From NCBI GenBank assembly GCA_964573885.1, contig CAZNLL010000003.1, positions 1-64,000 on the forward strand: a DNA stretch of 64,000 nucleotides. The letters run 5' to 3'. Within the stretch, counting starts at the first letter, position 1. Each line of letters begins with the position of its first letter. Origin of the DNA: CAZNLL01 sp964573885. GTDB taxonomy: Bacteria > Desulfobacterota > DSM-4660 > Desulfatiglandales > Desulfatiglandaceae. A program made the translations under genes and the position numbers. Positions 50,222 through 59,629 of this stretch are shown here, in pieces. The notes beneath the pieces are model-generated. The model did no database searches. It was not told the origin of the DNA and saw only the letters and a program-made list of their open reading frames with translations.

Positions 50222-52735
50222 GTGCAAAAGCCCGATAAGACAAAAAAGGGGCCTTTTGTGAGGCGAAAACAGGGAAAAAAAGGGGGGGACAGAGAGGCCC
50301 TCACCCGGAGCGGGAGACCCGTAAAAAAGGCCCATCCTCCTTTTTGGGGAGAAGCCAAGAAATGGTATATCCTCTTCGGCTTGAGCGTCATCATATCGGT
50401 TCTTCTCTTTCCCAATATCCTGGCTCCGCCCAAGCTTTATAAGCTTGGCGATGTGGCTGACAGGGATATTAAGGCCTCCCATGAGTTTCTCATTGAAAAT
50501 CGTGAGCTAACGGAGAAGGACCGACAGGAAGCAGTCAAGGCCGTCCTTTCTGTGTATGATTTTGACCCTACCTCGGGGAATCTGGTCTCCAGGGTACAAC
50601 TGGCCTTCAAAGAAGGGAGGCAGTTTTTGACCCAGACCTTGGCGCCCGGGGGACCCGGGAACGAGGCCCCCCCAAAGAAAGAGGGGACCCCCGGCGGTCC
50701 TTTTACGGAAGAACGGTTCTTCGAGCTGCTGGATATCCCCGTAGACCACAAGGCCTTTGATATCCTTGTGAAAAACGGGTTCCCTAAGGAGGCGGAAGAG
50801 GCCATCATCGGCCTGGCCATGGAAGTCCTCAAAGACGGGATGGTGAGCAATAAGAATATGCTCATGAGCCAGGGCAAGAAAGGGATTATTCTTCACGATA
50901 TCCATACCGAAAAAGACCTTAAAGTCAGCAACCTGGACCGATTTAATGACCGCCAGCAGGCCCGCCGGCTCATAGAGGGCCAGTACACCCAACTGAGCAA
51001 AACTTTGGGCTCAGAGGCCCTGGCCCGGGTCTCCATAGAATTAGCCATCGATTTAATCAGGCCCAATCTTACCTTCAACAAGAGGGAGACCGAACTCAGG
51101 AAGGATCTCGCCCGAAAGTCGGCAAAGCCCTCCTATTTTAAGGTCAAAAAGGGGGAAATGCTTGTGAGGGAGGGAGAGCGCATTAAACCCGAGCACCTCC
51201 TCAAGCTTTCCGAACAGCACAAGTATTTAAGGACCAAGCAGATGCTGGGCCGGGCCCCTGCCATGGCCTTATTGATCGGTTTTTTTCTCTCAGCCATGTA
51301 CCTTGTTGGTTTCATAACCAGACGGTCTTCAGGGTCGGAAACAAAAGATCTCCTCTTTATCGCCGTGAGCCTGCTGGCCATCTTCCTGGTCGTCATGGCT
51401 TCCAATTTCATGTCTGAAGAAATCGCCAGGGGGTTCAAATATTTTAATGACAGAACCCTCCTTTACGCCATCCCTGTGGCAAGCGGCGCCATGCTCATTG
51501 CGATCTTCCAGGGCATGGGCATTGCCGCGAGTTTTTCCCTCATTATCTCCGTGCTGGCTTCTCTGGCCGTGGACGGTCGCGTTGAGTTCTTTCTCTATTT
51601 CTTCATAAGTTCCCTGGTGGCGGCATACGGGGTTCAGGACTGCCGGGAGAGGGGCATCTTTATCAAGACCGGGCTCAAGGTCAGTGCCTGCAACATGGTG
51701 GTGGCCTTTTCCATCGAGACCCTGTACGGTTCGTTTTACGGGTTTGAAGGCCTGCTGGCCCTGGCATCGGCCTTTGTGGGCGGCATGCTGGTGGGAGTCA
51801 TTGCCACCGGTATCCTGCCGGTCATTGAAATGGCCTTTGGTTACACTTCGGACATCAAGCTCTTGGAACTCGCCAGCTTGGACCAACCTCTTTTACGAGA
51901 TCTTATGGTCCGAGCCCCGGGAACCTACCACCACAGTGTTATGGTAAGCCACATGGTGGAAGCCACGGCCAAGGCCATTAACGCCAATCCCCTCCTGGCA
52001 AAGGTCGCCGCCTATTATCACGATATCGGCAAGCTGAAAAAGCCGCTCTACTTCGTGGAAAATCAGGGAGACTGTGAAAACAAGCATGAAAAGCTGGCCC
52101 CGTCCATGAGCAGCCTCATCCTCATATCCCATATTAAGGACGGTGTAGAGCTGGCAAAAAAGCACAAGCTGGGCAGGGAGATTATAGACATCATCAGACA
52201 ACATCACGGCACAAGCCTGATTACCTATTTTTATGAGAAGGCCAAAGAACAGGGAGAAAAAAAGGCCGGCAAGTCGCCCAAAATCAAAGAAGAAGATTTC
52301 CGCTATCCCGGTCCCAAACCCCAGACCAAAGAGGCTGGTCTGGTCATGTTGGCGGATGTGGTGGAGGCCGCTTCCAGGAGCCTCGTGGACCCGACAGCCG
52401 CCCGTATCCAGGGTATGGTCCAAAAAATCATCAACAAGGTCTTCTCCGACGGTCAATTGGATGAATGCGAACTCACCTTGAAAGACCTCCATGAAATCGC
52501 CAAGAGCTTTAATAAAACCTTGAGCGGCATCTTCCACCACCGCGTGGACTACCCCGAGCCCGTGGCCAGAATGGCCGCCTCTCGCCAAGGCACCCGCTCA
52601 GGGGAAATGGGCGCCCCCTTGAAAAAAGGAGAAAATGGAAATACAAATCACCTGTCACCGGCGGACTCTTCCGGTAAAAAACCGGAGGATAGAGGCGAGA
52701 ATGGGGAAAGTCTTAAAAGACTTGGGTTGTCATGA
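50222..52735 (+). CDS. pgpH: 7TM receptor HD-domain phosphohydrolase (PgpH family)
   Basis: A membrane HD phosphodiesterase. The 837-residue product has a basic cytosolic start, a first membrane helix (about 40-60), a large extracellular 7TMR-HDED domain, six or seven helices (about 340-560) and a C-terminal HD domain with HHSVMVSHMVE, AAYYHDIGKLKKP and RQHHGTSLITYFY. PgpH of Listeria hydrolyses c-di-AMP; that substrate is unproven here and no c-di-AMP cyclase is in the window. Start GTG 50222, or TTG 50216 two codons earlier. Its last 101 bases overlap ybeY. Confidence 0.9.
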   Translation: MQKPDKTKKGPFVRRKQGKKGGDREALTRSGRPVKKAHPPFWGEAKKWYILFGLSVIISVLLFPNILAPPKLYKLGDVADRDIKASHEFLIENRELTEKDRQEAVKAVLSVYDFDPTSGNLVSRVQLAFKEGRQFLTQTLAPGGPGNEAPPKKEGTPGGPFTEERFFELLDIPVDHKAFDILVKNGFPKEAEEAIIGLAMEVLKDGMVSNKNMLMSQGKKGIILHDIHTEKDLKVSNLDRFNDRQQARRLIEGQYTQLSKTLGSEALARVSIELAIDLIRPNLTFNKRETELRKDLARKSAKPSYFKVKKGEMLVREGERIKPEHLLKLSEQHKYLRTKQMLGRAPAMALLIGFFLSAMYLVGFITRRSSGSETKDLLFIAVSLLAIFLVVMASNFMSEEIARGFKYFNDRTLLYAIPVASGAMLIAIFQGMGIAASFSLIISVLASLAVDGRVEFFLYFFISSLVAAYGVQDCRERGIFIKTGLKVSACNMVVAFSIETLYGSFYGFEGLLALASAFVGGMLVGVIATGILPVIEMAFGYTSDIKLLELASLDQPLLRDLMVRAPGTYHHSVMVSHMVEATAKAINANPLLAKVAAYYHDIGKLKKPLYFVENQGDCENKHEKLAPSMSSLILISHIKDGVELAKKHKLGREIIDIIRQHHGTSLITYFYEKAKEQGEKKAGKSPKIKEEDFRYPGPKPQTKEAGLVMLADVVEAASRSLVDPTAARIQGMVQKIINKVFSDGQLDECELTLKDLHEIAKSFNKTLSGIFHHRVDYPEPVARMAASRQGTRSGEMGAPLKKGENGNTNHLSPADSSGKKPEDRGENGESLKRLGLS

Positions 52736-53075
52736 CAAAGAGCTGAGCATCCTGTTTACAGACGACAACGAGATCGCCCGGTTAAACAACCAATATCTGG
52801 GGAGAAAAGGCCCCACCAATGTACTGGCCTTTCCCATGACCGGGGGACCGGGGACGGACATGTCCACCGCTATGTTGGGAGATGTGGTCATCTCCGTAGA
52901 TACGGCAGCCCGGGAAGCCGCGGAGACAGGAGAAACCCTGCAAGGAACCATTGATCGACTGCTGATCCACGGGCTTCTACACCTCCTCGGTTATGACCAT
53001 GAAACCTCCCCGTCGGGTGCCAGAACCATGGAAGAGGAAGAGAAGCGACTCTTGGCAACGATTAAGGAGGATTAA
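52635..53075 (+). CDS. ybeY: Endoribonuclease YbeY
   Basis: Metal-dependent RNase involved in 16S rRNA 3' processing and ribosome quality control. The 146-residue protein has the family zinc motif HGLLHLLGYDHE (three histidines) and the preceding TNVLAFPM segment. ATG 52635 follows AAAGGAGA and lies deep within the end of pgpH, an unusually long (101-base) overlap. Confidence 0.94.
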   Translation: MEIQITCHRRTLPVKNRRIEARMGKVLKDLGCHDKELSILFTDDNEIARLNNQYLGRKGPTNVLAFPMTGGPGTDMSTAMLGDVVISVDTAAREAAETGETLQGTIDRLLIHGLLHLLGYDHETSPSGARTMEEEEKRLLATIKED

Positions 53076-53078
53076 GGT

Positions 53079-53798
53079 ATGGCCCGCTTAGCGGTAAACG
53101 TCGACCATGTGGCCACCGTGCGCCAGGCGAGGGGGACACATGAACCTGATCCGGTTCTGGCCGCGGCCCTGGCCGAACTCGCAGGGGCGGACGGCATCAT
53201 CTGTCATCTGAGGGAAGACAGACGTCACATCAATGACAGGGACCTCCGGCTCTTGCGCCAGACCGTGAAGACCAGGCTTAATTTGGAGATGGCCGCCGTG
53301 GAGGAAATGGTGGAAATCGCCTTGCACACCAAGCCCGATCTGGTCACCCTTGTGCCTGAGAGGCGGGAGGAACTCACCACAGAGGGAGGCCTTGATGTCA
53401 AGGCCAGGCCGGAGCAGTACCGGCAGGTCACCGAGCGTCTCCAGGGCGGAGGGATCCAGGTCAGTTTTTTTATAGACCCCAACCCGGAACAAGTCAAGGA
53501 AGCCCACCGGTGCGGGGCCGATGTGGTGGAAATCCACACGGGTCATTACACCGATGCCTCAACGGAACAAGAGGCGAATCAACGCTTTCAGGGCATTGCC
53601 GAGGCCGTGGGTACGGCCAAGGAACTCGATCTTGGCGTCAGTGCGGGGCATGGGCTCAACTATATTAATGTCAAATCCTTTAAGGCCCTCCCTGATATCG
53701 AGGAATACAGCATCGGTCACAGCATCGTGGCCAGAGCGGTCCTCACCGGCTTTGAGAAGGCCGTCCGCGAGATGATCTCTCTGGTCAAAGATTTTTAG
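53079..53798 (+). CDS. pdxJ: Pyridoxine 5'-phosphate synthase
   Basis: Condenses 1-deoxyxylulose 5-phosphate with 3-amino-2-oxopropyl phosphate to make the B6 ring. The 239-residue TIM barrel has RLAVNVDHVATVRQARGT at the start, DGIICHLREDRRHINDRD, TLVPERREELTTEGGLD and SAGHGLNY. It follows ybeY by three bases, indicating one operon. Confidence 0.96.
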   Translation: MARLAVNVDHVATVRQARGTHEPDPVLAAALAELAGADGIICHLREDRRHINDRDLRLLRQTVKTRLNLEMAAVEEMVEIALHTKPDLVTLVPERREELTTEGGLDVKARPEQYRQVTERLQGGGIQVSFFIDPNPEQVKEAHRCGADVVEIHTGHYTDASTEQEANQRFQGIAEAVGTAKELDLGVSAGHGLNYINVKSFKALPDIEEYSIGHSIVARAVLTGFEKAVREMISLVKDF

Positions 53799-53822
53799 TC
53801 ATAGCCGAAGAAACGGGGTGAG

Positions 53823-54245
53823 ATGATATACGGTATCGGTGTTGACCTCGTACACACCCCCAGATTTGAAAAGGCAATCGAGAGATGGGGAGGCCGCTTT
53901 ATCCAGCGCGTCTTTACCCCGAATGAGGTCAAGCTCTGTTTTGACCGGCCTTCCCCTTCATCCGCCTTCGCCCTTCGCTTTGCAGCCAAAGAGGCCTTTT
54001 CCAAGGCCCTGGGAATGGGAATGAAGCGGGGTCTCAGATGGCGTGAAATAGAGGTTTTCAACGATCCCAAGGGGAAGCCGGGTCTTGCCCTTCAAGGGAA
54101 CTCCCTGGAGTTATGCCGGAGCCGAGGTGTTATCGCCTCCCATCTGAGCCTTTCTGACGACGGGGAATACGCCCTGGCCATGGTGGTCCTGGAAAGGGGT
54201 AAGGGTTCGGAAGAGGGTTCATCATGTGGAAGGCCGTCGATGTAA
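53823..54245 (+). CDS. acpS: Holo-[acyl-carrier-protein] synthase
   Basis: Transfers 4'-phosphopantetheine from CoA to ACP. The 140-residue protein has the two family motifs, GIGVDLVHTPRFE (Mg ligand Asp8) and RFAAKEAFSKALG, then the late SHLSLSDDGEYALAMVV. It lies 24 bases after pdxJ, a common pairing, and overlaps the CBS gene by 22 bases. Confidence 0.94.
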   Translation: MIYGIGVDLVHTPRFEKAIERWGGRFIQRVFTPNEVKLCFDRPSPSSAFALRFAAKEAFSKALGMGMKRGLRWREIEVFNDPKGKPGLALQGNSLELCRSRGVIASHLSLSDDGEYALAMVVLERGKGSEEGSSCGRPSM

Positions 54246-54673
54246 TGACCACCCGGGTCATCACCGTAAAAAAGGATACAAGCCTTAAGGAACTGGCCAC
54301 CTTGCTTTACGAAAATCATATTAACGGTGTGCCGGTGATAGATGACGAGGGGATGCTTATTGGCGTCATCTGTGAAAGCGATTTGGTTCGGAAAGGACAG
54401 AAACTCCACATACCCACAGCAGTGGCTCTCTTTGACGCGGTCTTTTATTTGGAGAGCCCAAAAAAAATGGAAAAAGAGATCCAGAGGCTCAACGCCACCA
54501 CTGTGGCTGATCTCTACACCCGGGATGTGATTACCGTGGAGAAGGGTACACCCATTGACGAAATCGCCACCCTCATGACCGAGAAGAAGGCTTACACCAT
54601 CCCGGTGATGGATGGCGACCGGCTTGTGGGCATCATAGGAAAGGGGGATCTCTTAAGGGCCCTTATCCCCTGA
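54224..54673 (+). CDS. Tandem CBS-domain protein
   Basis: A 149-residue stand-alone CBS pair. The two repeats start at MTTRVITVKKDTSL and YTRDVITVEKGTPI and each contains a GVPVID- or TIPVMD-type strand and a GVI/GII turn. Such modules bind adenine nucleotides and regulate partners; the partner is unknown. It starts inside acpS (22-base overlap), so it belongs to that operon. Confidence 0.88.
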   Translation: MWKAVDVMTTRVITVKKDTSLKELATLLYENHINGVPVIDDEGMLIGVICESDLVRKGQKLHIPTAVALFDAVFYLESPKKMEKEIQRLNATTVADLYTRDVITVEKGTPIDEIATLMTEKKAYTIPVMDGDRLVGIIGKGDLLRALIP

Positions 54674-54763
54674 AGGGTAATTGTGATAGGTAGGGAGCCG
54701 CTTGAGTGGCGGGTGCCCGCACTCGCGACTGCCACCGGGTGAAGACGCGCCAAGAGAGGGCCC

Positions 54764-55255
54764 ATGACAGCCGAAGAACAACTCACATATCTGTCCGCCT
54801 CAGCGGAAAACACCATCAACCTGGGCCGGAGACTGGGCAGGGTTCTTGAAAGAGACGATGTGGTCGCCTTGACCGGGGAATTGGGCAGCGGCAAGACATG
54901 GTTCACCAAAGGTCTTGCCCTGGGCCTGGAGGTCTCTAAGGATATAATCATTACCAGTCCCTCTTTCTCCCTGGTCAATGAATATGAAGGCCGGCTCACT
55001 TTCTTTCATATGGATGCATACCGATTGGAAAGGCTCTCTGAATTTTTGTCGGCCGGTCTGGATGAGTATTTTTACAGAGGGGGGGTTGTGGTCATGGAGT
55101 GGGCGGATCGCTGGCCCGAAATCCTGCCTGATTCAAGGCTCAGGGTCCACTTTACCATCCTGGATGACTCCACGAGAAGGATTACCTTCTCGGGTTTTCA
55201 TCCGAGGGCCTTGGATATTTTGAAGAATCTGGAGCACTCCTCAGGGAGAGGTTGA
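54764..55255 (+). CDS. tsaE: tRNA threonylcarbamoyladenosine biosynthesis ATPase TsaE
   Basis: ATPase of the TsaBDE complex that makes t6A37 in tRNA. The 163-residue protein has P-loop GELGSGKTWFTKG (about residues 40-52), SPSFSLVNEY and the late VVMEWADRWPEIL. tsaD is encoded 4.4 kb downstream; tsaB was not seen. The stop is three bases before lysC. Confidence 0.93.
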   Translation: MTAEEQLTYLSASAENTINLGRRLGRVLERDDVVALTGELGSGKTWFTKGLALGLEVSKDIIITSPSFSLVNEYEGRLTFFHMDAYRLERLSEFLSAGLDEYFYRGGVVVMEWADRWPEILPDSRLRVHFTILDDSTRRITFSGFHPRALDILKNLEHSSGRG

Positions 55256-55258
55256 GAC

Positions 55259-56473
55259 ATGGCACTCGTTGTTCAGAAATACGGTGGCACCTCCGTAGGG
55301 ACCATTGAAAAAATCAGGGCCGTTGCCGAGAGGGTCATTGAGTCTTACAAGGCGGGGAATCAGATGGTGGTGGTCCTTTCGGCCATGGCCGGACAAACAG
55401 ACGGCCTGATTCAGCTGGCCCGGGAAATGACCGATGATCCGGATGCCAGAGAGCTTGACGTGCTCCTGTCCACGGGAGAGCAGGTGACGGTAGCCCTTTT
55501 CGCCATGGCCGTGAAGTCCATGGGTTATGACGCCCGCTCCCTGCTGGGCTTTCAGGTGGGCATTCATACGGATCGCCTTTACGGAAAGGCGAGGATTCAC
55601 GAGGTTGATACGGAACGGCTGAGAAAAGAAATTGATAAAAACAGGGTGGTCGCCGTGGCCGGATTTCAGGGCCTTGATGAACGGGGAAACATCACCACCC
55701 TGGGCCGGGGCGGATCGGATACCACCGCCGTGGCCCTGGCCGCATCCCTCAAGGCCGATGTGTGCGAGATTTACACGGATGTAGACGGCGTCTACACCAC
55801 GGATCCCAACATATGCCCGAAGGCCAGGAGGATGGATTACATCTCTTACGACGAAATGCTTGAGATGGCCAGTCTGGGTGCCAAGGTCCTGGAGATCCGC
55901 TCTGTTGAATTTGCCAAAAAGTTTAATATACCCATCCACGTACGATCCACCTTTGCCAAGGAAGGGGGGACCATGGTAGTCGCCGAGACAAAGGACATGG
56001 AGAAGGTTCTGGTGTCAGGGGTCGCCTACAACAAAAACGAGGCCAGGATCACCGTAAAAAAGGTCCCGGATCGGCCCGGCATCGCCTGCCAGGTATTCGA
56101 ACCCGTTTTTGAAGCGGGTATTGTGGTGGACATGATCGTCCAGAACACGAGTGAAGACGGATTCACCGATCTCACCTTTACGGTGCCCAAGACGGACTTT
56201 TACAAGACCATGCAACTCGTGGGTAACACGGCCCTGGAAATCGGCGCCGAAAGGGTCCTGGGGGATGAGGATATCGCGAAGGTATCCATCATAGGCGTGG
56301 GGATGAGGAGCCATGCAGGGGTAGCCAAAAAGATGTTCGAGACCTTGGCCGATGAAAACATCAACATCATGATGATCAGTACCTCTGAGATCAAGGTGTC
56401 GGTGGTGATCGAGGAGAAGTATACGGAGCTTGCCGTTCGGGTGCTTCACAACGCCTTTGGACTGGATGCATGA
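55259..56473 (+). CDS. lysC: Aspartate kinase
   Basis: First step of the aspartate pathway to lysine, methionine and threonine. The 404-residue protein has the N-terminal VQKYGGTSVG motif, GRGGSDTTAVALAA, the DVDGVYTTDP segment and two C-terminal ACT domains (about 265-404) for feedback control. metK at the end of the window uses methionine further down this pathway, but the link is only metabolic. The stop overlaps the next start (ATGA). Confidence 0.96.
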   Translation: MALVVQKYGGTSVGTIEKIRAVAERVIESYKAGNQMVVVLSAMAGQTDGLIQLAREMTDDPDARELDVLLSTGEQVTVALFAMAVKSMGYDARSLLGFQVGIHTDRLYGKARIHEVDTERLRKEIDKNRVVAVAGFQGLDERGNITTLGRGGSDTTAVALAASLKADVCEIYTDVDGVYTTDPNICPKARRMDYISYDEMLEMASLGAKVLEIRSVEFAKKFNIPIHVRSTFAKEGGTMVVAETKDMEKVLVSGVAYNKNEARITVKKVPDRPGIACQVFEPVFEAGIVVDMIVQNTSEDGFTDLTFTVPKTDFYKTMQLVGNTALEIGAERVLGDEDIAKVSIIGVGMRSHAGVAKKMFETLADENINIMMISTSEIKVSVVIEEKYTELAVRVLHNAFGLDA

Positions 56474-57021
56474 CCTTCGGTGAAACAATCCATAAACGGA
56501 CTGGAGGAATATTGTTCCTCTTGCTCCTGCTCCTCCTCGCCCAACTGAGAGAGGGCCATTCCGGGCCATCCGGTCGGGAGAAATCCCATGATGAGAAGGC
56601 CTTTTACGTGCAGGTTTCAGGTGACGTTCCCTATCCGGGGGTGTACACCTTTTCCATGGAGCCTCCGCTGAGAGACCTCCTGACCCTTGCCGGAATAGGG
56701 GACCACGAAGGCCTTTCCTACGATGCGGTCCCCCTCAGGAACGGGGCCGAGGTGGAGGTCTGCGATCACAAGGAGTCCCTGGGGATTCGTATCTCGGACA
56801 TGTCGGCCTTCTTTAAGATGACCCTAAGAATTCCCCTTTCACTGAACCGGGAATCGGCTGAAGGGCTCACCGCCATTCCAGGCATTGGACCTAGGACCGC
56901 CGGCGCCATTGTTAGGGAAAGGGCCGAAAGAGGCGGATTTCAGGAGTTGGACGAGCTCCTGTCTGTACCAGGGATCGGCCCCGCCCTTTTGGAAAAGATG
57001 AGACCTTATTTGGACTTATAA
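56470..57021 (+). CDS. ComEA-like protein (SLBB plus helix-hairpin-helix)
   Basis: A 183-residue exported or membrane-anchored protein. A hydrophobic segment (about 13-24) with a basic front suggests a signal anchor. An SLBB-like domain (about 43-105: VQVSGDVPYPGVYTF) is followed by a double helix-hairpin-helix (about 130-183: LTAIPGIGPRTAGAI and LLSVPGIGPALLEKM). This is the architecture of ComEA DNA receptors for natural transformation, yet no comEC is nearby. It overlaps lysC by four bases. Confidence 0.82.
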   Translation: MTFGETIHKRTGGILFLLLLLLLAQLREGHSGPSGREKSHDEKAFYVQVSGDVPYPGVYTFSMEPPLRDLLTLAGIGDHEGLSYDAVPLRNGAEVEVCDHKESLGIRISDMSAFFKMTLRIPLSLNRESAEGLTAIPGIGPRTAGAIVRERAERGGFQELDELLSVPGIGPALLEKMRPYLDL

Positions 57022-57046
57022 GGAAACACAGGAAAGAGGCCTTGCC

Positions 57047-59629
57047 ATGAGAATTAAGACGACGATTCCAGACTGGTTGATCGGACTGGTGATGACCCTT
57101 TTCTTCCTTTTCATTACCCTCACGGGCATTTTGGACTTTACCGACTCCATTGAAATGAAGACCTTTGATTTCAGGGCGAAAATAGCGGCTCCCGGAGAAA
57201 GAAATCCCGACATTGAGCTTGTCGTTATTACCGATGACGATCTCTCTGAGTTGGGACGTTTTCCATGGCCCAGGCATATTTTGGCCCAGGGAATCCAGAA
57301 CCTGGCCCTTGCCGGGGCTAAGGTGATCGCCTTGAATATCCTCTTTACTGAACCCGAAGAAAGCGCAGGACTCAAGGCGGTCGAGCATCTGAAGCAGAGT
57401 TACGAAAACCTGGGGCTGGCCCAGCAAGGCCCTGGTCTCACCTTTCTCAAAGAGCTTTCCACCACCCTGAATGATCTGGACAACGACGCCAAGCTGCACA
57501 GTGCCCTCGAAAAGGCAGGTAACGTGGTCCTGCCCGTGTATTTTGACACCTTTACAACCGGGCGGGATGTCCAGGTCCCTGATTTTATAGCCAAGAACGC
57601 CTACAAGCAAATCAGGGGGACGGACCGCGAATGGGCCGTGTCATCCCTGATCTGGCTTTCCAAGCTAAAACCGCTCCTTCCCTCCTTTGCAGAGGCAGCG
57701 GCCGGAATCGGCCATATAAACCTGTTCCCCAGCCTGGACGGCTATATCAGGAATGAGGTCCATGTACTGGGCTATCTTAAGGAAACCTATTTTCCCTCCT
57801 TTCCCATGGCCATTGTAAAACTCTTTAAGGGGCTCAAAGACGAAGATATCACCGTGGTTTTGGGTGACGGAATCAACCTCAGGGTGAGCCCCTCTACCGT
57901 GATCAACGTACCCGCCGTGGACCCCCAGATGAGAACCCTTATCAACTGGAACCAGGGACCCAACATCGCCTTTCATCAAACGCCTTTTACCAAGGTTTAC
58001 AAGAATCAAGTCCAGACAAGCCTCTTCAGGGACAAAATCGTGATCATCGGACCTGTTGCACCGGGGATAGGGGACCGCTTTGTGACACCCATTTCCGGCA
58101 ATCTTCCAGGCGTGGAAATAGTGGCCAATTCCGTAGCCAACATTCTCAACCAGCGCTTTTTCTCCCGACCTTCCTGGATTCCTCTTGCCGAACTGGGCGC
58201 CCTGGTTCTCTTCGGCCTCTTCATCACCCTCGTCCTTCCCAGGTTGAAGGCGGGGACCGGGGCCCTCACCACCCTGGGGCTGCTGGTGGTCTATGCCTTT
58301 TTCGGCATCCTGCTCTTCTTCTCCTACAATATCTGGTTGAAGATTACCCCTCCCCTTATGCTGCTGATCATAGGTTATGTGCTGGTCATCTCTAAGCACT
58401 TCCTGGTCACTGAAAAAACCAAGGAAAAGGTCGAAGCCGATTCCGTGGAAACCAACAAGATGCTGGGGATCTCCTTCCAACAACAGGGTATGCTGGACCT
58501 GGCCCTTGAAAAATTTCAGCGCCTTCCCCTGGAAGAGGATGGCGTCAAGGACCTCTTGTATAACCTGGGCCTGGACTATGAGCGCAAGAGACAGTTTTCA
58601 AAGGCCCTGGCCACTTACAAGATGATCATCCAGGACGGATCCAACTTTAAAGATCTCGACGAGCGGGTCCCCAGGCTCAAGGATGCTGAAGCCACCATGA
58701 TCTTCGGGACCTCCGGAGCAAGGCACCCGGGTGATATCGGTGCCACCCTGGTGGACACAGACACCAAGCCCACCCTGGGTCGCTATGAGGTGATCGGCGA
58801 GCTGGGACGGGGAGCCATGGGTGTGGTTTACAAGGGTGAGGACCCCAAGATACACAGGACCGTGGCCATCAAGACCGTCAACCTCTCCGAATTCGATGCA
58901 GAATCCCTTGAAGAGGTCAAGGACCGTTTTTTCCGCGAGGCCGAATCAGCAGGCTTACTCACCCATCCTAACATCGTCACCATCTATGACTGTGGAGAGG
59001 AGCACGATCTGGCCTATATCGCCATGGAATATTTGGATGGTGAAGACCTGGAGAAATATACGGAACCGGAGGAATTACTTCCCATCAGGGATATCCTGGA
59101 TATCGGTGCCAGAGTGGCGGAGGCCTTGGATTACGCCCACAGCAAGGATATCGTCCACCGGGATATCAAACCCGCCAATATTATGAGACTCAAGGGAACC
59201 AATAATATCAAGGTGACGGACTTCGGCATCGCCCGCATTACCTCATCGTCAAAGACCAAGACGGGTATTGTCCTGGGTACGCCTTCCTATATGTCTCCTG
59301 AGCAGGTCTCAGGCAAAAAAGTGGACGGTCGTTCCGATATATTCTCCTTAGGGGTGGTCCTTTTTGAAATGTTGACCGGTCAAAAGCCTTTTACCGGAGA
59401 GGACATTACCTCTCTCATGTTTAAGCTCGCCAAGGAAAAGCATCCCTCCCCCAGGGAGATCAATAAACGAATTCCGCCGGTGGTGGAAAAAATCATCGAC
59501 AAGGCCCTTGAAAAAGACCTCAATAAGCGATACCAGACCGCAGGGCAAATGGCGGTACACCTCAGGCAGGTGGTGGCCAGGATCGACCAGATTCAGGCCC
59601 AAAAAAAGGCCGGGGCCGGCGGTTCATGA
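57047..59629 (+). CDS. CHASE2-domain serine/threonine protein kinase
   Basis: An 860-residue receptor kinase. N-terminal membrane helix (about 9-30), extracellular CHASE2 domain (about 35-365), three membrane helices (about 375-450), a TPR-like helical linker (about 470-540), and a eukaryotic-like kinase domain. The kinase has a glycine loop GELGRGAMGVVYKG, catalytic lysine in VAIKTV, VHRDIKPANIM, DFGIARI and GTPSYMSPEQ, so it should be active. The CHASE2 part resembles that of the cyclase at 32123-34381, so the same kind of external signal may feed two outputs. Its stop overlaps tsaD. Confidence 0.92.
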   Translation: MRIKTTIPDWLIGLVMTLFFLFITLTGILDFTDSIEMKTFDFRAKIAAPGERNPDIELVVITDDDLSELGRFPWPRHILAQGIQNLALAGAKVIALNILFTEPEESAGLKAVEHLKQSYENLGLAQQGPGLTFLKELSTTLNDLDNDAKLHSALEKAGNVVLPVYFDTFTTGRDVQVPDFIAKNAYKQIRGTDREWAVSSLIWLSKLKPLLPSFAEAAAGIGHINLFPSLDGYIRNEVHVLGYLKETYFPSFPMAIVKLFKGLKDEDITVVLGDGINLRVSPSTVINVPAVDPQMRTLINWNQGPNIAFHQTPFTKVYKNQVQTSLFRDKIVIIGPVAPGIGDRFVTPISGNLPGVEIVANSVANILNQRFFSRPSWIPLAELGALVLFGLFITLVLPRLKAGTGALTTLGLLVVYAFFGILLFFSYNIWLKITPPLMLLIIGYVLVISKHFLVTEKTKEKVEADSVETNKMLGISFQQQGMLDLALEKFQRLPLEEDGVKDLLYNLGLDYERKRQFSKALATYKMIIQDGSNFKDLDERVPRLKDAEATMIFGTSGARHPGDIGATLVDTDTKPTLGRYEVIGELGRGAMGVVYKGEDPKIHRTVAIKTVNLSEFDAESLEEVKDRFFREAESAGLLTHPNIVTIYDCGEEHDLAYIAMEYLDGEDLEKYTEPEELLPIRDILDIGARVAEALDYAHSKDIVHRDIKPANIMRLKGTNNIKVTDFGIARITSSSKTKTGIVLGTPSYMSPEQVSGKKVDGRSDIFSLGVVLFEMLTGQKPFTGEDITSLMFKLAKEKHPSPREINKRIPPVVEKIIDKALEKDLNKRYQTAGQMAVHLRQVVARIDQIQAQKKAGAGGS

